DNA from: an uncultured Saprospiraceae bacterium | GTDB lineage: Bacteria; Bacteroidota; Bacteroidia; Chitinophagales; Saprospiraceae | NCBI GenBank assembly: GCA_943788055.1 | Contig: CALSOU010000001.1 | Span: 62,001-126,000 of the forward strand | Length of the DNA: 64,000 bases | Direction of reading: 5' to 3' | Part shown: positions 38,073 to 50,270 of the stretch, piece by piece | Layout of the letters: each line of letters begins with the position of its first letter | Numbering within the stretch: position 1 is the first letter of the stretch | Made by a program: the position numbers and the translations under genes | The notes under the pieces: model-generated | Told to the model about the DNA's origin: nothing | The model's database searches: none | The model's input: only the letters and a program-made list of their open reading frames with translations

Positions 38073-38107
38073 AATTGTAATATACATTTATTGCAATATT
38101 ACAATTA
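38072..38107. promoter_or_regulatory. Palindromic operator of the arsenic operon
   Basis: Two 11-base arms, TAATTGTAATA and TATTACAATTA, are perfect inverted repeats separated by 14 bases. The site begins at the arsR start codon and covers its leader. Position and symmetry fit an ArsR dimer site that blocks transcription and possibly translation of arsR. Confidence 0.65.
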
Positions 38108-40628
<2,521 letters not shown>

Positions 40629-40671
40629 AAGACTTAATCAGTGAGATCTGTTCTCTACAGATAATTTTTGG

Positions 40672-40708
40672 AAAGGTAGTTTGTGAAAGCAAGCTACCTT
40701 TTCTTTTT
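40672..40708 (+). terminator. Intrinsic terminator after katG
   Basis: Arms AAAGGTAGTTTG and CAAGCTACCTTT pair over 12 positions with one G-T, around a six-base loop, and are followed by a T-rich tract (TCTTTTTGT). This is the clearest rho-independent terminator in the window. Confidence 0.85.
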
Positions 40709-40808
40709 GTAGATTTTATAAAAAAAATTGCTAAGTATTATCTACTTAATAATGCGGGTTAAAGCGACAATTGACGCATCTTTGCTGCACTTAGAACACG
40801 TGACCTAT

Positions 40809-41693
40809 ATGGTAGATTCAATTCAGAAGAAGATAAATACAACCCAGCGAACGTTTCCATTTTCCATTTTGATACCTTCATGGAATAATTTGTCATACCT
40901 TCAACTTTGTATATCAAGCATTCAAAAGAACTCTACGAGACAAGCGCAAATAATTGTCTGCATAAATGAGGGGAAAGATCAAACAAGAAATTGGATAGAA
41001 AGTGAAGGTAACATTGATTATGTTTATTCACCATCAAACTTAGGTATCTGCTACGGACTAAATCTCTGTAGAACCTTGGTCAAATCAGATTATATTGTCT
41101 ACTTGAACGATGATATGTATGTTTTGCCAGGTTGGGATGAGAAGCTTCTTGCTGGTGTTAAGCAGGCAGAGACCAAACTTTTTATGTTTTCTTCGACTAT
41201 GGTAGAGCCACATGATACAGGTAATCCTTGTGTTATCGTTCAAGATTACGGTACAAGTATCGAATCTTTTGAAGAGAACAAGTTATTACATGAAACAAAA
41301 GGAATGAGCATAGAGCATTGGTCGGGTAGTACTTGGCCTCCAAATCTTATGCATGTAGATCTTTGGGATATGGTCGGTGGAATGAGTATGGAGTTTAGTC
41401 CGGGAATGTATTCTGATCCTGATCTTTCAATGAAGTGTTATGAAGCGGGAGTACGGATATTTAAAGGAGTGGGAGATAGTCTTGTTTACCATTTTGGATC
41501 TAAATCTACAAAACGAGTCAAAAAAAATAGAGGTAAAGATCAGTTTCTTCGTAAGTGGCAAATGAGTGCTAGATATTTCACACAGGTGATTTTGCGCAGG
41601 GGCGCAGTATACGAAAAACTTGAAGAGAATCATAGGATGACTGTTAGTCAGAGACTCCTACAAAAAATTAAAATATTGAAGTCTTGGATCTGA
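40809..41693 (+). CDS. Family 2 glycosyltransferase
   Basis: A GT-A type enzyme: PFSILIPSWNNLSYLQLC at the N terminus, an acidic DxD-like motif in YLNDDMYVLPGWD, and the C-terminal FSPGMYSDPDLSMKCYEAG that resembles the ED-x-D acceptor region. Such enzymes transfer sugar from a nucleotide donor to a surface glycan or lipid on the cytoplasmic face of the membrane. The start is uncertain. ATG codons at 40752 and 40809 are in frame; the later one leaves room for a promoter after the katG terminator and fits homologue length. No glycan operon surrounds it. Confidence 0.8.
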   Translation: MVDSIQKKINTTQRTFPFSILIPSWNNLSYLQLCISSIQKNSTRQAQIIVCINEGKDQTRNWIESEGNIDYVYSPSNLGICYGLNLCRTLVKSDYIVYLNDDMYVLPGWDEKLLAGVKQAETKLFMFSSTMVEPHDTGNPCVIVQDYGTSIESFEENKLLHETKGMSIEHWSGSTWPPNLMHVDLWDMVGGMSMEFSPGMYSDPDLSMKCYEAGVRIFKGVGDSLVYHFGSKSTKRVKKNRGKDQFLRKWQMSARYFTQVILRRGAVYEKLEENHRMTVSQRLLQKIKILKSWI

Positions 41694-41714
41694 TTATTAT
41701 CAAAAACTGAATCT

Positions 41715-41942
41715 ATGAAAAAAATGACCTACGGAGAAATTGGCGGTTCTTGTGATGAAGTGTTTCAGGCGGAAAGCTTCAAGGAAATGGCAAAACTGAG
41801 CAAAGCCCACGTAATGGAAATGTTTGGAATCAAAGATCAAGGACATATCAATACTGTGAATGAGATGGCTAAAAATTGTCCTGACCAAACGTCAATGCTT
41901 GCTTGGATCTCCGAACGCAAAGCTCATTTCGATTCTCTCTAG
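41715..41942 (+). CDS. DUF1059 family small protein
   Basis: A 75-residue protein beginning KKMTYGEIGGSCDEVFQAES with the family's paired Cys-containing start and the helical continuation EMAKLSKAHVMEMFG. Members are small soluble proteins of unknown function, often in Proteobacteria and Bacteroidota. The gene lies 21 bases after the glycosyltransferase and 18 before prmC, so the three may share a transcript. Real despite its small size because of the clear family pattern. Confidence 0.75.
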   Translation: MKKMTYGEIGGSCDEVFQAESFKEMAKLSKAHVMEMFGIKDQGHINTVNEMAKNCPDQTSMLAWISERKAHFDSL

Positions 41943-41960
41943 AAGATATAGTTATTGCTA

Positions 41961-42767
41961 ATGAAAGATGAGCATTTTGGTCTTTTCAAAGACTCCCTTC
42001 ACTCAATTTACTCTACAAGAGAGATCGATTTCTTTTGGAAAGAGCTACAACGCTACAATTTGACGTCGCAGCACGAACGATTATCTCATATTATCGAGCG
42101 TCTTATCAAAAATGAACCCATTCAATACATAACCGGGCAATCATATTTCTACGATCGTGAATTTTATCTAAATGCTGACACCTTAATTCCCAGACCTGAG
42201 ACAGAAGAGCTTGTCGATCTCATTATTAATGATCATAAAAAAAACGGAGATAGAGATCTTGAAATTCTAGATGTCGGTACCGGTAGTGGGTGTATTCCGA
42301 TCATTCTATCTAGCCATTTGAAGCACGCTGTGCTAACTGCAATGGATGTTAGCCAGGAAGCTATCAAGGTCGCTGGAAGAAATGCTGAGCGATATAATTT
42401 GAATATTAAGTTTGTAATAGCGGATATTAGAGCCTACGAAGCACAAGGACTATACGATGTTATTGTGAGTAACCCACCTTATGTACCAGAAACTGAAAAA
42501 TCACTAATGCACAAAAACGTGTTGGATTATGAGCCTGGTCTAGCTCTCTTTGTTTCTGATGAAGACCCATTAGTCTTCTATCGTCATATTGCTGACTTTG
42601 CAGTGATTAGACTTAAAAATAATGGATATTTATATTTTGAGTGTAATGAGTACAACGCCCAAGAGGTCTATACATATGTGAAAAAATGTGACTTCAAAAA
42701 TGTCCATCTATTTCGAGATCTTCAAGGAAAGGAAAGAATCGTTAGGGCACAAAAAATAAAAGAATAA
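41961..42767 (+). CDS. prmC: Release factor glutamine methyltransferase PrmC (HemK)
   Basis: It has the N-terminal helical domain with EPIQYITGQSYFYDREFYLN, the LIPRPETEELVD motif, SAM-binding ILDVGTGSGCIPI and the catalytic NPPY at 171-174. PrmC methylates the Gln of the GGQ motif in peptide release factors. The 268-residue length is normal. ATG chosen over a TTG two codons earlier. The gene converges with the Nudix cluster after 84 bases. Confidence 0.93.
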   Translation: MKDEHFGLFKDSLHSIYSTREIDFFWKELQRYNLTSQHERLSHIIERLIKNEPIQYITGQSYFYDREFYLNADTLIPRPETEELVDLIINDHKKNGDRDLEILDVGTGSGCIPIILSSHLKHAVLTAMDVSQEAIKVAGRNAERYNLNIKFVIADIRAYEAQGLYDVIVSNPPYVPETEKSLMHKNVLDYEPGLALFVSDEDPLVFYRHIADFAVIRLKNNGYLYFECNEYNAQEVYTYVKKCDFKNVHLFRDLQGKERIVRAQKIKE

Positions 42768-42851
42768 ACGGGATGCCTTTGAAAATGAAGAGTTACGAAA
42801 CATATATTTAAGAAGGAACTGAATACTTGCCTGTAGTCTTTGAATCGTAAA

Positions 42852-43421
42852 TTAATGCTTATCAGTGATAAATTCTTTGATATTTAGTGACTTAAGTAGC
42901 ATGCGATGAACAGTTCGATAATTAACTTGATCTTCAAGGGCTTCTTTGATATTTAGCCATTTTATTCCTTTCACTTCTTCATATGAAGGCCTAATCGTAG
43001 TGTCTTTTGCAATACAGAGTATTCTAATGTCGTAGTGCAGGTGCTTGGGAACCTCCTTTCTTGCAGGAATTTCGTGAATATCTACATCAAAGATTCGATC
43101 GGTAATTATATCTAACTGACCTAATCCTGTTTCTTCACGCGCTTCTCGTTCAGCAGTCTTGGCGATCGTTTGATCTGTTGGATCTACATGTCCTCCAGGT
43201 TGAAACCACATTTCAAGTTTTCGGTGATGTATAAGTAGGGTAGACTGAAAATCTGGACTCAGAATCCAGGCTGAGCCTGTTACGTGTCCCGCGAGATTAC
43301 TTCGTTGATAGAAGTTGGTATGATTTTTAATAAAGATTGAGGTTTGCTGAATAAAACGCTGTTCAGCTTGAAAAGTACTTGTGTGATTTTCGAGTAATCT
43401 AAGCAGTTGATCTGAGGTCAT
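42852..43421 (-). CDS. Nudix hydrolase
   Basis: The Nudix box is recognisable as GGHVDPTDQ, a helix start, and REAREETGL, though the loop is one residue longer than the standard GX5EX7REUXEEXGU and the first Glu is not conserved. Metal-binding Glu residues of REAREE are intact. The family cleaves nucleoside diphosphate derivatives. The substrate is unknown. Its ATG overlaps the stop of the SUI1-family gene by four bases, so translation is probably coupled. A helical N-terminal region of about 60 residues precedes the fold. Confidence 0.85.
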   Translation of the reverse strand: MTSDQLLRLLENHTSTFQAEQRFIQQTSIFIKNHTNFYQRSNLAGHVTGSAWILSPDFQSTLLIHHRKLEMWFQPGGHVDPTDQTIAKTAEREAREETGLGQLDIITDRIFDVDIHEIPARKEVPKHLHYDIRILCIAKDTTIRPSYEEVKGIKWLNIKEALEDQVNYRTVHRMLLKSLNIKEFITDKH

Positions 43422-43789
43422 CCGCCTGACCTTTTTACATCTGTATAACCTTCTTTTTTAAGTAGCTCAACTATCTTTTCTACATGATTACCTTGAATGA
43501 TAATTTCATCATTTTTAGCACTTCCTCCAACACCACATTTAGACTTTAATATTTTGCCTAATGAAGCCAAATCATCCTCTGGTAGTTCCAAACCAACAAT
43601 GAGAGTTACTTCTTTGCCTCCACGATTTTTTCGATCTCTTGAGACACGAATCTTCATGTTTGCTTTATCATACCCTTCTGATTCTTGACCTTCGCTTAAA
43701 TTCAAATGACTGAAAAAAGCATTTCCAGTTTCACTCGTAGTGTACACTAGACTGCCATCATTTCCTTTATTAGATTTCTTCTTACTCAT
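43418..43789 (-). CDS. SUI1/eIF1-like translation factor (YciH family)
   Basis: A 123-residue protein whose C-terminal ~80 residues have the SUI1 fold pattern: KIRVSRDRKNRGGKEVTLI, LGKILKSKCGVGGSAKN and EIIIQGNHVEKIVELLKKEG. Bacterial YciH is related to eIF1 and thought to affect start-codon fidelity. It sits in the middle of a three-gene overlapping cluster, its start overlapping the end of the serine-hydrolase-like gene by eight bases and its end overlapping the Nudix start by four. Confidence 0.9.
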   Translation of the reverse strand: MSKKKSNKGNDGSLVYTTSETGNAFFSHLNLSEGQESEGYDKANMKIRVSRDRKNRGGKEVTLIVGLELPEDDLASLGKILKSKCGVGGSAKNDEIIIQGNHVEKIVELLKKEGYTDVKRSGG

Positions 43790-44912
43790 TAGTATCTATT
43801 CGTTTCCGCTTCCAATTATTGTTCACCATTTGTAATACTTGCAAAGATAAATCTTTAGTTCCTATTTCAGAATTTGAGATGACTACAACGCCAGTGCGTG
43901 TTTTAGGAACATAATGGACAGCAGCACTGTGTTGATTCGTTCTACCTGAGTGTGAATATACGCTATACCTTTTTTCGCCAGTAAGTTTATATAAGCCTCG
44001 ACTAAATTTGACTGTTTTATCTATTCCAGTTGATAATTCCTCTGACGTGATATTGAATTGATTTTCATCCAGTGAACGAATGCCATCTACGAGCTTCAAA
44101 AGATCATATATGCTAGCTTGTAATCCTAAGGAGTATTTCATAGATCCATAGTCCTTGCGTTTAGTCAACTTTCCCAACTTATTTAAACCTTCTGTGATAC
44201 ATGAATCACTAGTTGCAATGATCAATGAAGATCTTAGTGCAGTGCAAGGTTCGCAATTCTGCCACAGCTGCTCTATCTCCATCGAAGTTATGCGTTCCAA
44301 AGCATCTGCAAGCAAACCATAATTATAGTGACTGTACAGAAAATCAGATTTATTTGAACTTGAAGTGTCATGTAGACCTAGAAGTATATCCTTAAGTTGA
44401 ATTCCTTCAAAAGGATCAACTTGGTTCGTATTTACATTTCTTAAAGTTCTAGGAATACCAGAGCTATGTGTGAGTAACTGGTAAAACTTGACTGATTCCC
44501 AAGGTGTCCCTTGTAAACTAGGGTATACTTCATTCAATTCGATTTCGTCACTTATTTGATTTCTATTGATTAAGTCTTGATATAGAAGGGCTAGATATAC
44601 TTTAGAAAGTCCGCCTATAGAATAGCATGCATTTTTATCAATCTTGGCACTTCTGCTAGCATTTAAACCATATTGAACAACAAAAGTAGTATCTACTTCA
44701 ACAATACCGATTATGAAACCAGGGGTTTCGGAGGTGTCAATAGACACTTCATGCTTTAGAATCTTTTGAATTTCATTTAGAATTTCCTTTTCAATAGATT
44801 GACAATCAGCGGTACTAGGGAGCACTAGATATAGAAATAGTAATAAAAATGTTAGAAGATGCTTACGTCTCTGACGATTTCTTGGAATCACTGCAACTCT
44901 TTCACGTACCAT
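43782..44912 (-). CDS. Serine beta-lactamase-like protein with altered catalytic motifs
   Basis: The fold matches class C beta-lactamase/PBP4*-type serine hydrolases, with a long basic N-terminal region and signal anchor. The usual S-x-S-K nucleophile motif reads G101-L-S-K104, so the catalytic Ser is Gly, and the Y-S-N motif reads Y-S-H (DFLYSHYNYGLL). The third motif H-S-G (VYSHSGRTN) is kept. The frame is intact and conserved around these sites, which suggests a pseudoenzyme that still binds something at the periplasmic side rather than a dead gene. An adjacent Ser (Y-S-I) could conceivably act instead. It overlaps the SUI1 gene. Confidence 0.75.
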   Translation of the reverse strand: MVRERVAVIPRNRQRRKHLLTFLLLFLYLVLPSTADCQSIEKEILNEIQKILKHEVSIDTSETPGFIIGIVEVDTTFVVQYGLNASRSAKIDKNACYSIGGLSKVYLALLYQDLINRNQISDEIELNEVYPSLQGTPWESVKFYQLLTHSSGIPRTLRNVNTNQVDPFEGIQLKDILLGLHDTSSSNKSDFLYSHYNYGLLADALERITSMEIEQLWQNCEPCTALRSSLIIATSDSCITEGLNKLGKLTKRKDYGSMKYSLGLQASIYDLLKLVDGIRSLDENQFNITSEELSTGIDKTVKFSRGLYKLTGEKRYSVYSHSGRTNQHSAAVHYVPKTRTGVVVISNSEIGTKDLSLQVLQMVNNNWKRKRIDTNE

Positions 44913-45088
44913 AGCTATTCTTGATTACATCAGAAGTATGCTAAATTAGGCATTTCGATTGTAAAATAATAGTGACTTCTCTTAGCTTTTATAGTTGCAA
45001 GAAGAGATTTGTAAGCGAATCTTAGTAATTTAGCATTGTTCGTTACAATACTTATTTAGTTGATAAATCCAATACAAAAATATTTGAG

Positions 45089-46840
45089 ATGAAATTGAAA
45101 GTTCACATTTTGCCAATACTCTTAATAGTTTTAGTTTCAAATTTGGGCGTAAGCCAAACAAACAAGGTCATAACTAATATAACCTTAGCAGAAGTTCTGA
45201 GAGGAAACTACAATCCCTCCGACTATGAGGCTTCTATCCAAATAAGTCATCCAGATGATGTAGTTCCAGCTATTCAAAATTTAGTAAATCCAGATTCTTT
45301 GAAAGCTTATTTACAAATTCTTGATCGTTTCTATACAAGAAATACTGGCTCAGATACACTCTCAGAAACGATTGGAATAGGAGCTGCAAGAAATTGGATA
45401 AAGTCAAAATTTGATCAGTTTGATGCAGAGTACGAGGATCGATTGGAAACTGGTTTTTTCCAATTTGATCAGAATATTTGCGGAATGATGAGACACAAGA
45501 ATGTTCTAGCAGCTTTACCTGGAACTGATGGAACAGGTGAAATCATTATAATTGAGGGGCACATGGATAGTCGTTGTGAAACGAATTGCGATGTTGATTG
45601 TGAGGCTCGGGGAATGGAAGATAATGGTTCTGGCACAGCGTTAGTTATCGAGTTAGCAAGAGTAATGAGTCAGTTTACTTTTGACAAAACTATTGTTTTT
45701 ATGACTACAACTGGAGAGGAACAAGGTCTTCATGGAGCAGAGGCGGTGGCATTCTATTGTAAATTTGATGAGCCACTAATTGATGTAAAAGCAGTTTTGA
45801 ACAATGATGTAATTGGAGGGATTATCTGTGGGGCTACTTCTTCTGAGCCTTCTTGTCCGGGAGAGAACCTGATTGATTCAACCCAAGTACGACTGTTTTC
45901 GAGAGGGAATTTCGATTCACCGCATAAGAGTCTTTCTAGATATATTAAACTGCAGTATCAGCAGGAACTTTTACCTTATGTGCAAGTACCTATGCTACTT
46001 ACATTGATGTCGGCTGAAGATCGCACGGGAAGGGGGGGAGATCATATTCCTTTCGGAGCAAAAAATATTCCTGCAATGCGATTCACGTCAGCGCACGAGC
46101 ATGGCGACGCGGGTATCGATGAAGATTATCACGATAGACAGCACACTTCTGAAGATGTACTCGGTGTAGACACAGATGGTGACTCGGAAATCGATTCATT
46201 TTTTGTAGATTTCAATTATCTCGCTAGAAATGGTCGTATAAATGGTGTGGCTGCAGCAATGATTGCCTTAAGTCCAGAGCCTGTTTCTTTCGAAGCTGAC
46301 TGGGTTAATGATGAAGTGTCTGTAAGTATTATTGACGATAATGACTTTATGCATTATGCTGTTGGAGTCAGGACTACTATGAATGATTGGGATACCTTGA
46401 TCTATGTGAAGGATACGAAAGAGCTAACTTTTACACCTAATACAGAAGAGAATAATGTACGATTAACCGTCGCTTCGGTTGATGATTTGGAAATAGAGAG
46501 TTGTTTTTCGGACGAGATATTTGTTAAGCAGTCTGTTGGAACAATCGATTATGGCACGAAATCGAGATTTCCTGTGGAACTATGGCAGAATGCACCCAAC
46601 CCTTTCGATGAAGCTACAACCATCTCTGTTTATGCTGAACGAGCATTTACCTACAATAATGCCTTGATCAGAATTCAAAATAGTAATGGTCAACTAATTA
46701 AAGAAATGCCAATTATCCTCAATGAAGGAATTAATGAACTTCTATATAATCATGGATATGGGGTGGCAGGAATTCATCAATATTCACTGGTTATCGACGG
46801 AATGGTTATTGAAACTAAACAGATGATTTTTGCAAACTAA
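45089..46840 (+). CDS. Secreted M28 zinc aminopeptidase with T9SS sorting domain
   Basis: After a signal peptide (about 1-22) and a helical pro-region comes the M28 catalytic domain. Zinc-site residues are visible as H158 (EGHMDS, with D160), D178 (EDNGSG), the E210-E211 pair (TGEEQG) and a His in the later TSAHEHGD. Such enzymes remove N-terminal amino acids from peptides. The last ~80 residues (LWQNAPNPFDEATTISVYAE, then a final IETKQMIFAN) are a type A T9SS sorting domain, so the enzyme is exported across the outer membrane. Intact, monocistronic, divergent from the hydrolase cluster. Confidence 0.9.
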   Translation: MKLKVHILPILLIVLVSNLGVSQTNKVITNITLAEVLRGNYNPSDYEASIQISHPDDVVPAIQNLVNPDSLKAYLQILDRFYTRNTGSDTLSETIGIGAARNWIKSKFDQFDAEYEDRLETGFFQFDQNICGMMRHKNVLAALPGTDGTGEIIIIEGHMDSRCETNCDVDCEARGMEDNGSGTALVIELARVMSQFTFDKTIVFMTTTGEEQGLHGAEAVAFYCKFDEPLIDVKAVLNNDVIGGIICGATSSEPSCPGENLIDSTQVRLFSRGNFDSPHKSLSRYIKLQYQQELLPYVQVPMLLTLMSAEDRTGRGGDHIPFGAKNIPAMRFTSAHEHGDAGIDEDYHDRQHTSEDVLGVDTDGDSEIDSFFVDFNYLARNGRINGVAAAMIALSPEPVSFEADWVNDEVSVSIIDDNDFMHYAVGVRTTMNDWDTLIYVKDTKELTFTPNTEENNVRLTVASVDDLEIESCFSDEIFVKQSVGTIDYGTKSRFPVELWQNAPNPFDEATTISVYAERAFTYNNALIRIQNSNGQLIKEMPIILNEGINELLYNHGYGVAGIHQYSLVIDGMVIETKQMIFAN

Positions 46841-46874
46841 ATTAACGCTAACATTCACAAGTAAAACAAACTAA

Positions 46875-48096
46875 ATGCCTACTAAGAAAGTAGAGTTCAC
46901 TAATAATGTAGGTTACAAGCTCTCAACCAAATTGGGATTGCCAATGATGTTGAAGCCAGTAGCTTATGCAATATTTGCGCATGTATTTACAGGTCATAAA
47001 ATCTGATTGCAGCTAAGCACATTAGTCGAGCACTAAACACTGAAGGCATAGCCTTTTTTAGATTCGATTTCACTGGATTAGGTGAGAGCGAAGATGAATT
47101 TGCTGATACAAATTTTACCAGTAATGTAGATGATTTGATGGCGGCTGCCGATTTCCTAGAAAAGCACCGTGATGCACCAACGCTCATAATTGGACATTCT
47201 CCAGGGGGAGCTGCTAGTATTTTTGCTGGGAATCAAATTCATTCAATTCAAGCAATTGCTACGGTTGCTGCACTATCAGACCCTGAGCATGTTACGCATT
47301 TGTTTTCTGATAAAGTGATCGAGATCGAAAGTGAGGGAAAAGCAGTTATTCAGATTGATGGGCGTCAGTTCACAATTAAGAAGCAATTTTTGGATGATTT
47401 ACGTGATCACAAAATGCTTGAAGTTCTGTCTAAGTCTAACAAGGCAATTCTGGTTTTGCACTCACCAAAAGATAGGATTGTTGAAATTGAAAATACTGCC
47501 AAAATTACATTTATGCACGGCATCCCAAGTCGTTTGTGACTCTTAATGGAGCAAATCATATGCTGACCAATAAGAATGATGCATTTGATGCAGCAAATAT
47601 TGTAGTAAATTGGGATATGAGGTATATACCAAAGCCTGATAAAAGAGATTTGAAAACAGATAGGCAAGTTGTTGCTAGGCTAGGGGACTCAGGTTATACA
47701 ACCGAGAATAGAGCTTGGCGTCACGGAATGACCGTTGACGAATCTGAAGTACTAGGAGGAAACGATTTTGGCCCTTCTCCATATCAGATATTATGTACCT
47801 CTTTAAGCGTATGCACCGTAATGACGCTTCAGATGTATGCGAGACGCAAGAAATGGCCGCTATTGGAGGTTCAGTGTTACGTAAACTATTCAAAAGAGTA
47901 TTTCGAAGATTGCCAATCTTGGGAATCTGACGATGCCAAGTTGGATACTTTTGATAGAACCATTGAACTGGAAGGTGAGTTGGATCAAGTCCAAAAAAAT
48001 AGATTGATGGAGATTGCTGATAAGTGTCCAGTTCATCGAACCTTATCTTCAGAGATTCGAATATTAACTAGTTTGAGAGAGTCCATCAATAGCTAA
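46875..48096 (+). pseudogene. Alpha/beta hydrolase-OsmC fusion gene with two frameshifts
   Basis: The pieces form one protein of about 406 residues. The first, 43 codons from ATG, ends FAHVFTGHK and stops at TGA. The second, in another frame, carries RFDFTGLGESEDEF and the nucleophile elbow IIGHSPGGAA. The third restores YIYARHPKSFVTLNGANHML and the whole OsmC domain with CTSLSVCTVMTL and DKCPVHRTL (two redox Cys). Shifts lie near 46992-47004 and at the TT of 47505. The fusion type is common in Bacteroidota and linked to organic peroxide stress. The OsmC part might still be made from an internal start. Lesion or sequencing error. Confidence 0.75.
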
Positions 48097-48420
48097 GAAA
48101 AGGAATCTATTTGCTCAGAATTTTGGCACTTCAATCTTTTGCTCTTTTACTCTTAATCTTATTCTTGACAGTTTTATTAAATTAATCACAAAGAATTTAG
48201 CAATGTACAAGGATAAATCAGTTACTAACTAAATACAAACTGGACTGAGTCGCAGCTACTATTATTTCTCCCGAAAAATTCATTTTTGATTAAAAGTAGA
48301 ATTAATCATTGTATTTTCAAAAGCAACACTATCATCTACGGGTTTATCTATTATACTTGGTTGTAATATTAATGCACAATCGTATCAGCAATTCGTTTTT
48401 GGACAGTATATTTGCGCACT
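48097..48420. other. Spacer before lepA, no gene seen
   Basis: About 320 AT-rich bases without a convincing reading frame on either strand. A TATATTTG element lies only a few bases before the lepA ATG; used as a promoter it would give a nearly leaderless mRNA, which I consider doubtful. Confidence 0.4.
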
Positions 48421-50211
48421 ATGAATGAGATAAGAAATTTTTGTGTGATAGCCCATATTGATCATGGGAAAAGTACTCTTTCAGATAGACTTCTTGAATT
48501 TACTAAGACTATCTCCGAGAGAGATATGACAAACCAAGCTCTAGATGATATGGATTTGGAGCGAGAAAGAGGTATCACAATCAAATCGCATGCTATTCAG
48601 CTTTATTACCAACATACTGATGGTACGAAGTACACGTTCAATATGATTGATACTCCAGGTCACGTAGATTTTTCTTACGAAGTATCTCGTTCTATAGCTG
48701 CATGCGAAGGGGCTCTACTACTAGTTGATGCCTCTCAAGGTATTCAAGCACAGACAATCTCTAATCTATATTTGGCAATTGAACACGATTTGGAGATCAT
48801 ACCAGTTTTGAACAAGATTGATATGGAGTCTGCAATGATTGAAGAAGTCTCGGACCAAGTTATTGACCTTATTGGTTGTAAACGAGAAGAGATTGTGCTT
48901 GCCAGCGGTAAAAGTGGCCTTGGGATACAAGATATTATGGACGCTATTGTTACTAGAGTGCCTGCTCCAAAAGGGTCTGACGATGCTCCTTTACAGGCCT
49001 TAGTTTTCGATTCAATGTTCAATTCATTCCGTGGAGTAATTGCTTATTTCCGAGTGATGAACGGAATTATTCGTAAAGGAGATAAGATTCGATTCATTAA
49101 TACTGGTAGAGAGTACTCGGCAGATGAGGTGGGAATTCTTCAGATGAATATGATGCCGCGTAAGGAGCTTAGAAGTGGTGATGTTGGATATGTTGTTACA
49201 GGTATCAAGGTTTCTAGTGAAATTAAGGTTGGAGATACAATTACTCTTGTAGAAAATCCGGCGCCAACTGGAATCGAAGGATTCGAATTGGTGAAACCAA
49301 TGGTTTTTGCAGGTATTTTCCCAATTGAAAATGAAGATTTTGAGGATCTTAGAGACAGTCTAGAAAAGCTTCAGCTTAATGATGCTTCCTTGGTCTTTGA
49401 GCCGGAAACCTCTGTTGCCCTAGGTTTTGGTTTTAGATGCGGATTCTTGGGAATGCTGCACTTGGAGATAGTTCAAGAGAGACTTAGTCGAGAGTTTAAT
49501 CAAGAGGTAATAACGACAGTTCCCAATGTGTCATACAGGGCTTATACTAAGAAAGGGGAAGAGCTTCTAATTAACACTCCAAATGATCTTCCTGATGTTA
49601 CTCTAGTTGATCGCGTAGAGGAGCCTTATATTTCAGCACAAATCATTACTAAACCTGAATATATAGGTACGATAATGACACTTTGTATGGAGAAACGAGG
49701 TACCTTGCAAAAACAAACTTATCTGACAACTGAGCGAGTTGAACTATCTTTTGATTTACCACTTGCTGAGATTGTATTCGATTTCTATGACCGTTTAAAG
49801 TCAATTTCTCGAGGGTATGCATCTTTTGACTACACTCCAACCAATTACAGAGCTTCGGATCTAGTCAAATTAGATATCTTATTGAATGGAGAAGCTGTAG
49901 ATGCTCTATCTTCGTTGGTTCACAGAGACAAAGCAAGTTCATTCGGAAGAAAGATATGTACTAAACTCAAAACTCTACTTCCTAGACAACAATTTATGAT
50001 TGCGATCCAAGCATCTATCGGTGCGAAAATAATTGCTCGTGAAACCATTTCAGCTCTACGAAAAGACGTAACTGCCAAATGTTACGGTGGTGATATTACA
50101 AGAAAACGTAAACTCCTGGAGAAGCAGAAAAAAGGAAAGAAGAAAATGCGAAGTATTGGAAATGTTGAGGTGCCTCAAAAAGCGTTTTTACAAGTATTGA
50201 AGCTGGATTAA
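48421..50211 (+). CDS. lepA: Elongation factor 4 (LepA)
   Basis: A translational GTPase of 596 residues. The G1 motif AHIDHGKST, switch [10 protein letters not shown] and the NKID specificity motif are all in place. They are followed by EF-G-like domains and the LepA-specific C-terminal domain ending [21 protein letters not shown]4 acts on ribosomes to assist elongation or initiation under stress. ATG chosen over a TTG three codons earlier, since relatives start near [14 protein letters not shown]. Fully intact, in contrast to the broken gene upstream. Confidence 0.97.
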   Translation: MNEIRNFCVIAHIDHGKSTLSDRLLEFTKTISERDMTNQALDDMDLERERGITIKSHAIQLYYQHTDGTKYTFNMIDTPGHVDFSYEVSRSIAACEGALLLVDASQGIQAQTISNLYLAIEHDLEIIPVLNKIDMESAMIEEVSDQVIDLIGCKREEIVLASGKSGLGIQDIMDAIVTRVPAPKGSDDAPLQALVFDSMFNSFRGVIAYFRVMNGIIRKGDKIRFINTGREYSADEVGILQMNMMPRKELRSGDVGYVVTGIKVSSEIKVGDTITLVENPAPTGIEGFELVKPMVFAGIFPIENEDFEDLRDSLEKLQLNDASLVFEPETSVALGFGFRCGFLGMLHLEIVQERLSREFNQEVITTVPNVSYRAYTKKGEELLINTPNDLPDVTLVDRVEEPYISAQIITKPEYIGTIMTLCMEKRGTLQKQTYLTTERVELSFDLPLAEIVFDFYDRLKSISRGYASFDYTPTNYRASDLVKLDILLNGEAVDALSSLVHRDKASSFGRKICTKLKTLLPRQQFMIAIQASIGAKIIARETISALRKDVTAKCYGGDITRKRKLLEKQKKGKKKMRSIGNVEVPQKAFLQVLKLD

Positions 50212-50270
50212 TAGTTGTTTTTAGTTTATTGATCCTTTCCAGCTAGATAGATAATAATAATTACTTTTAC

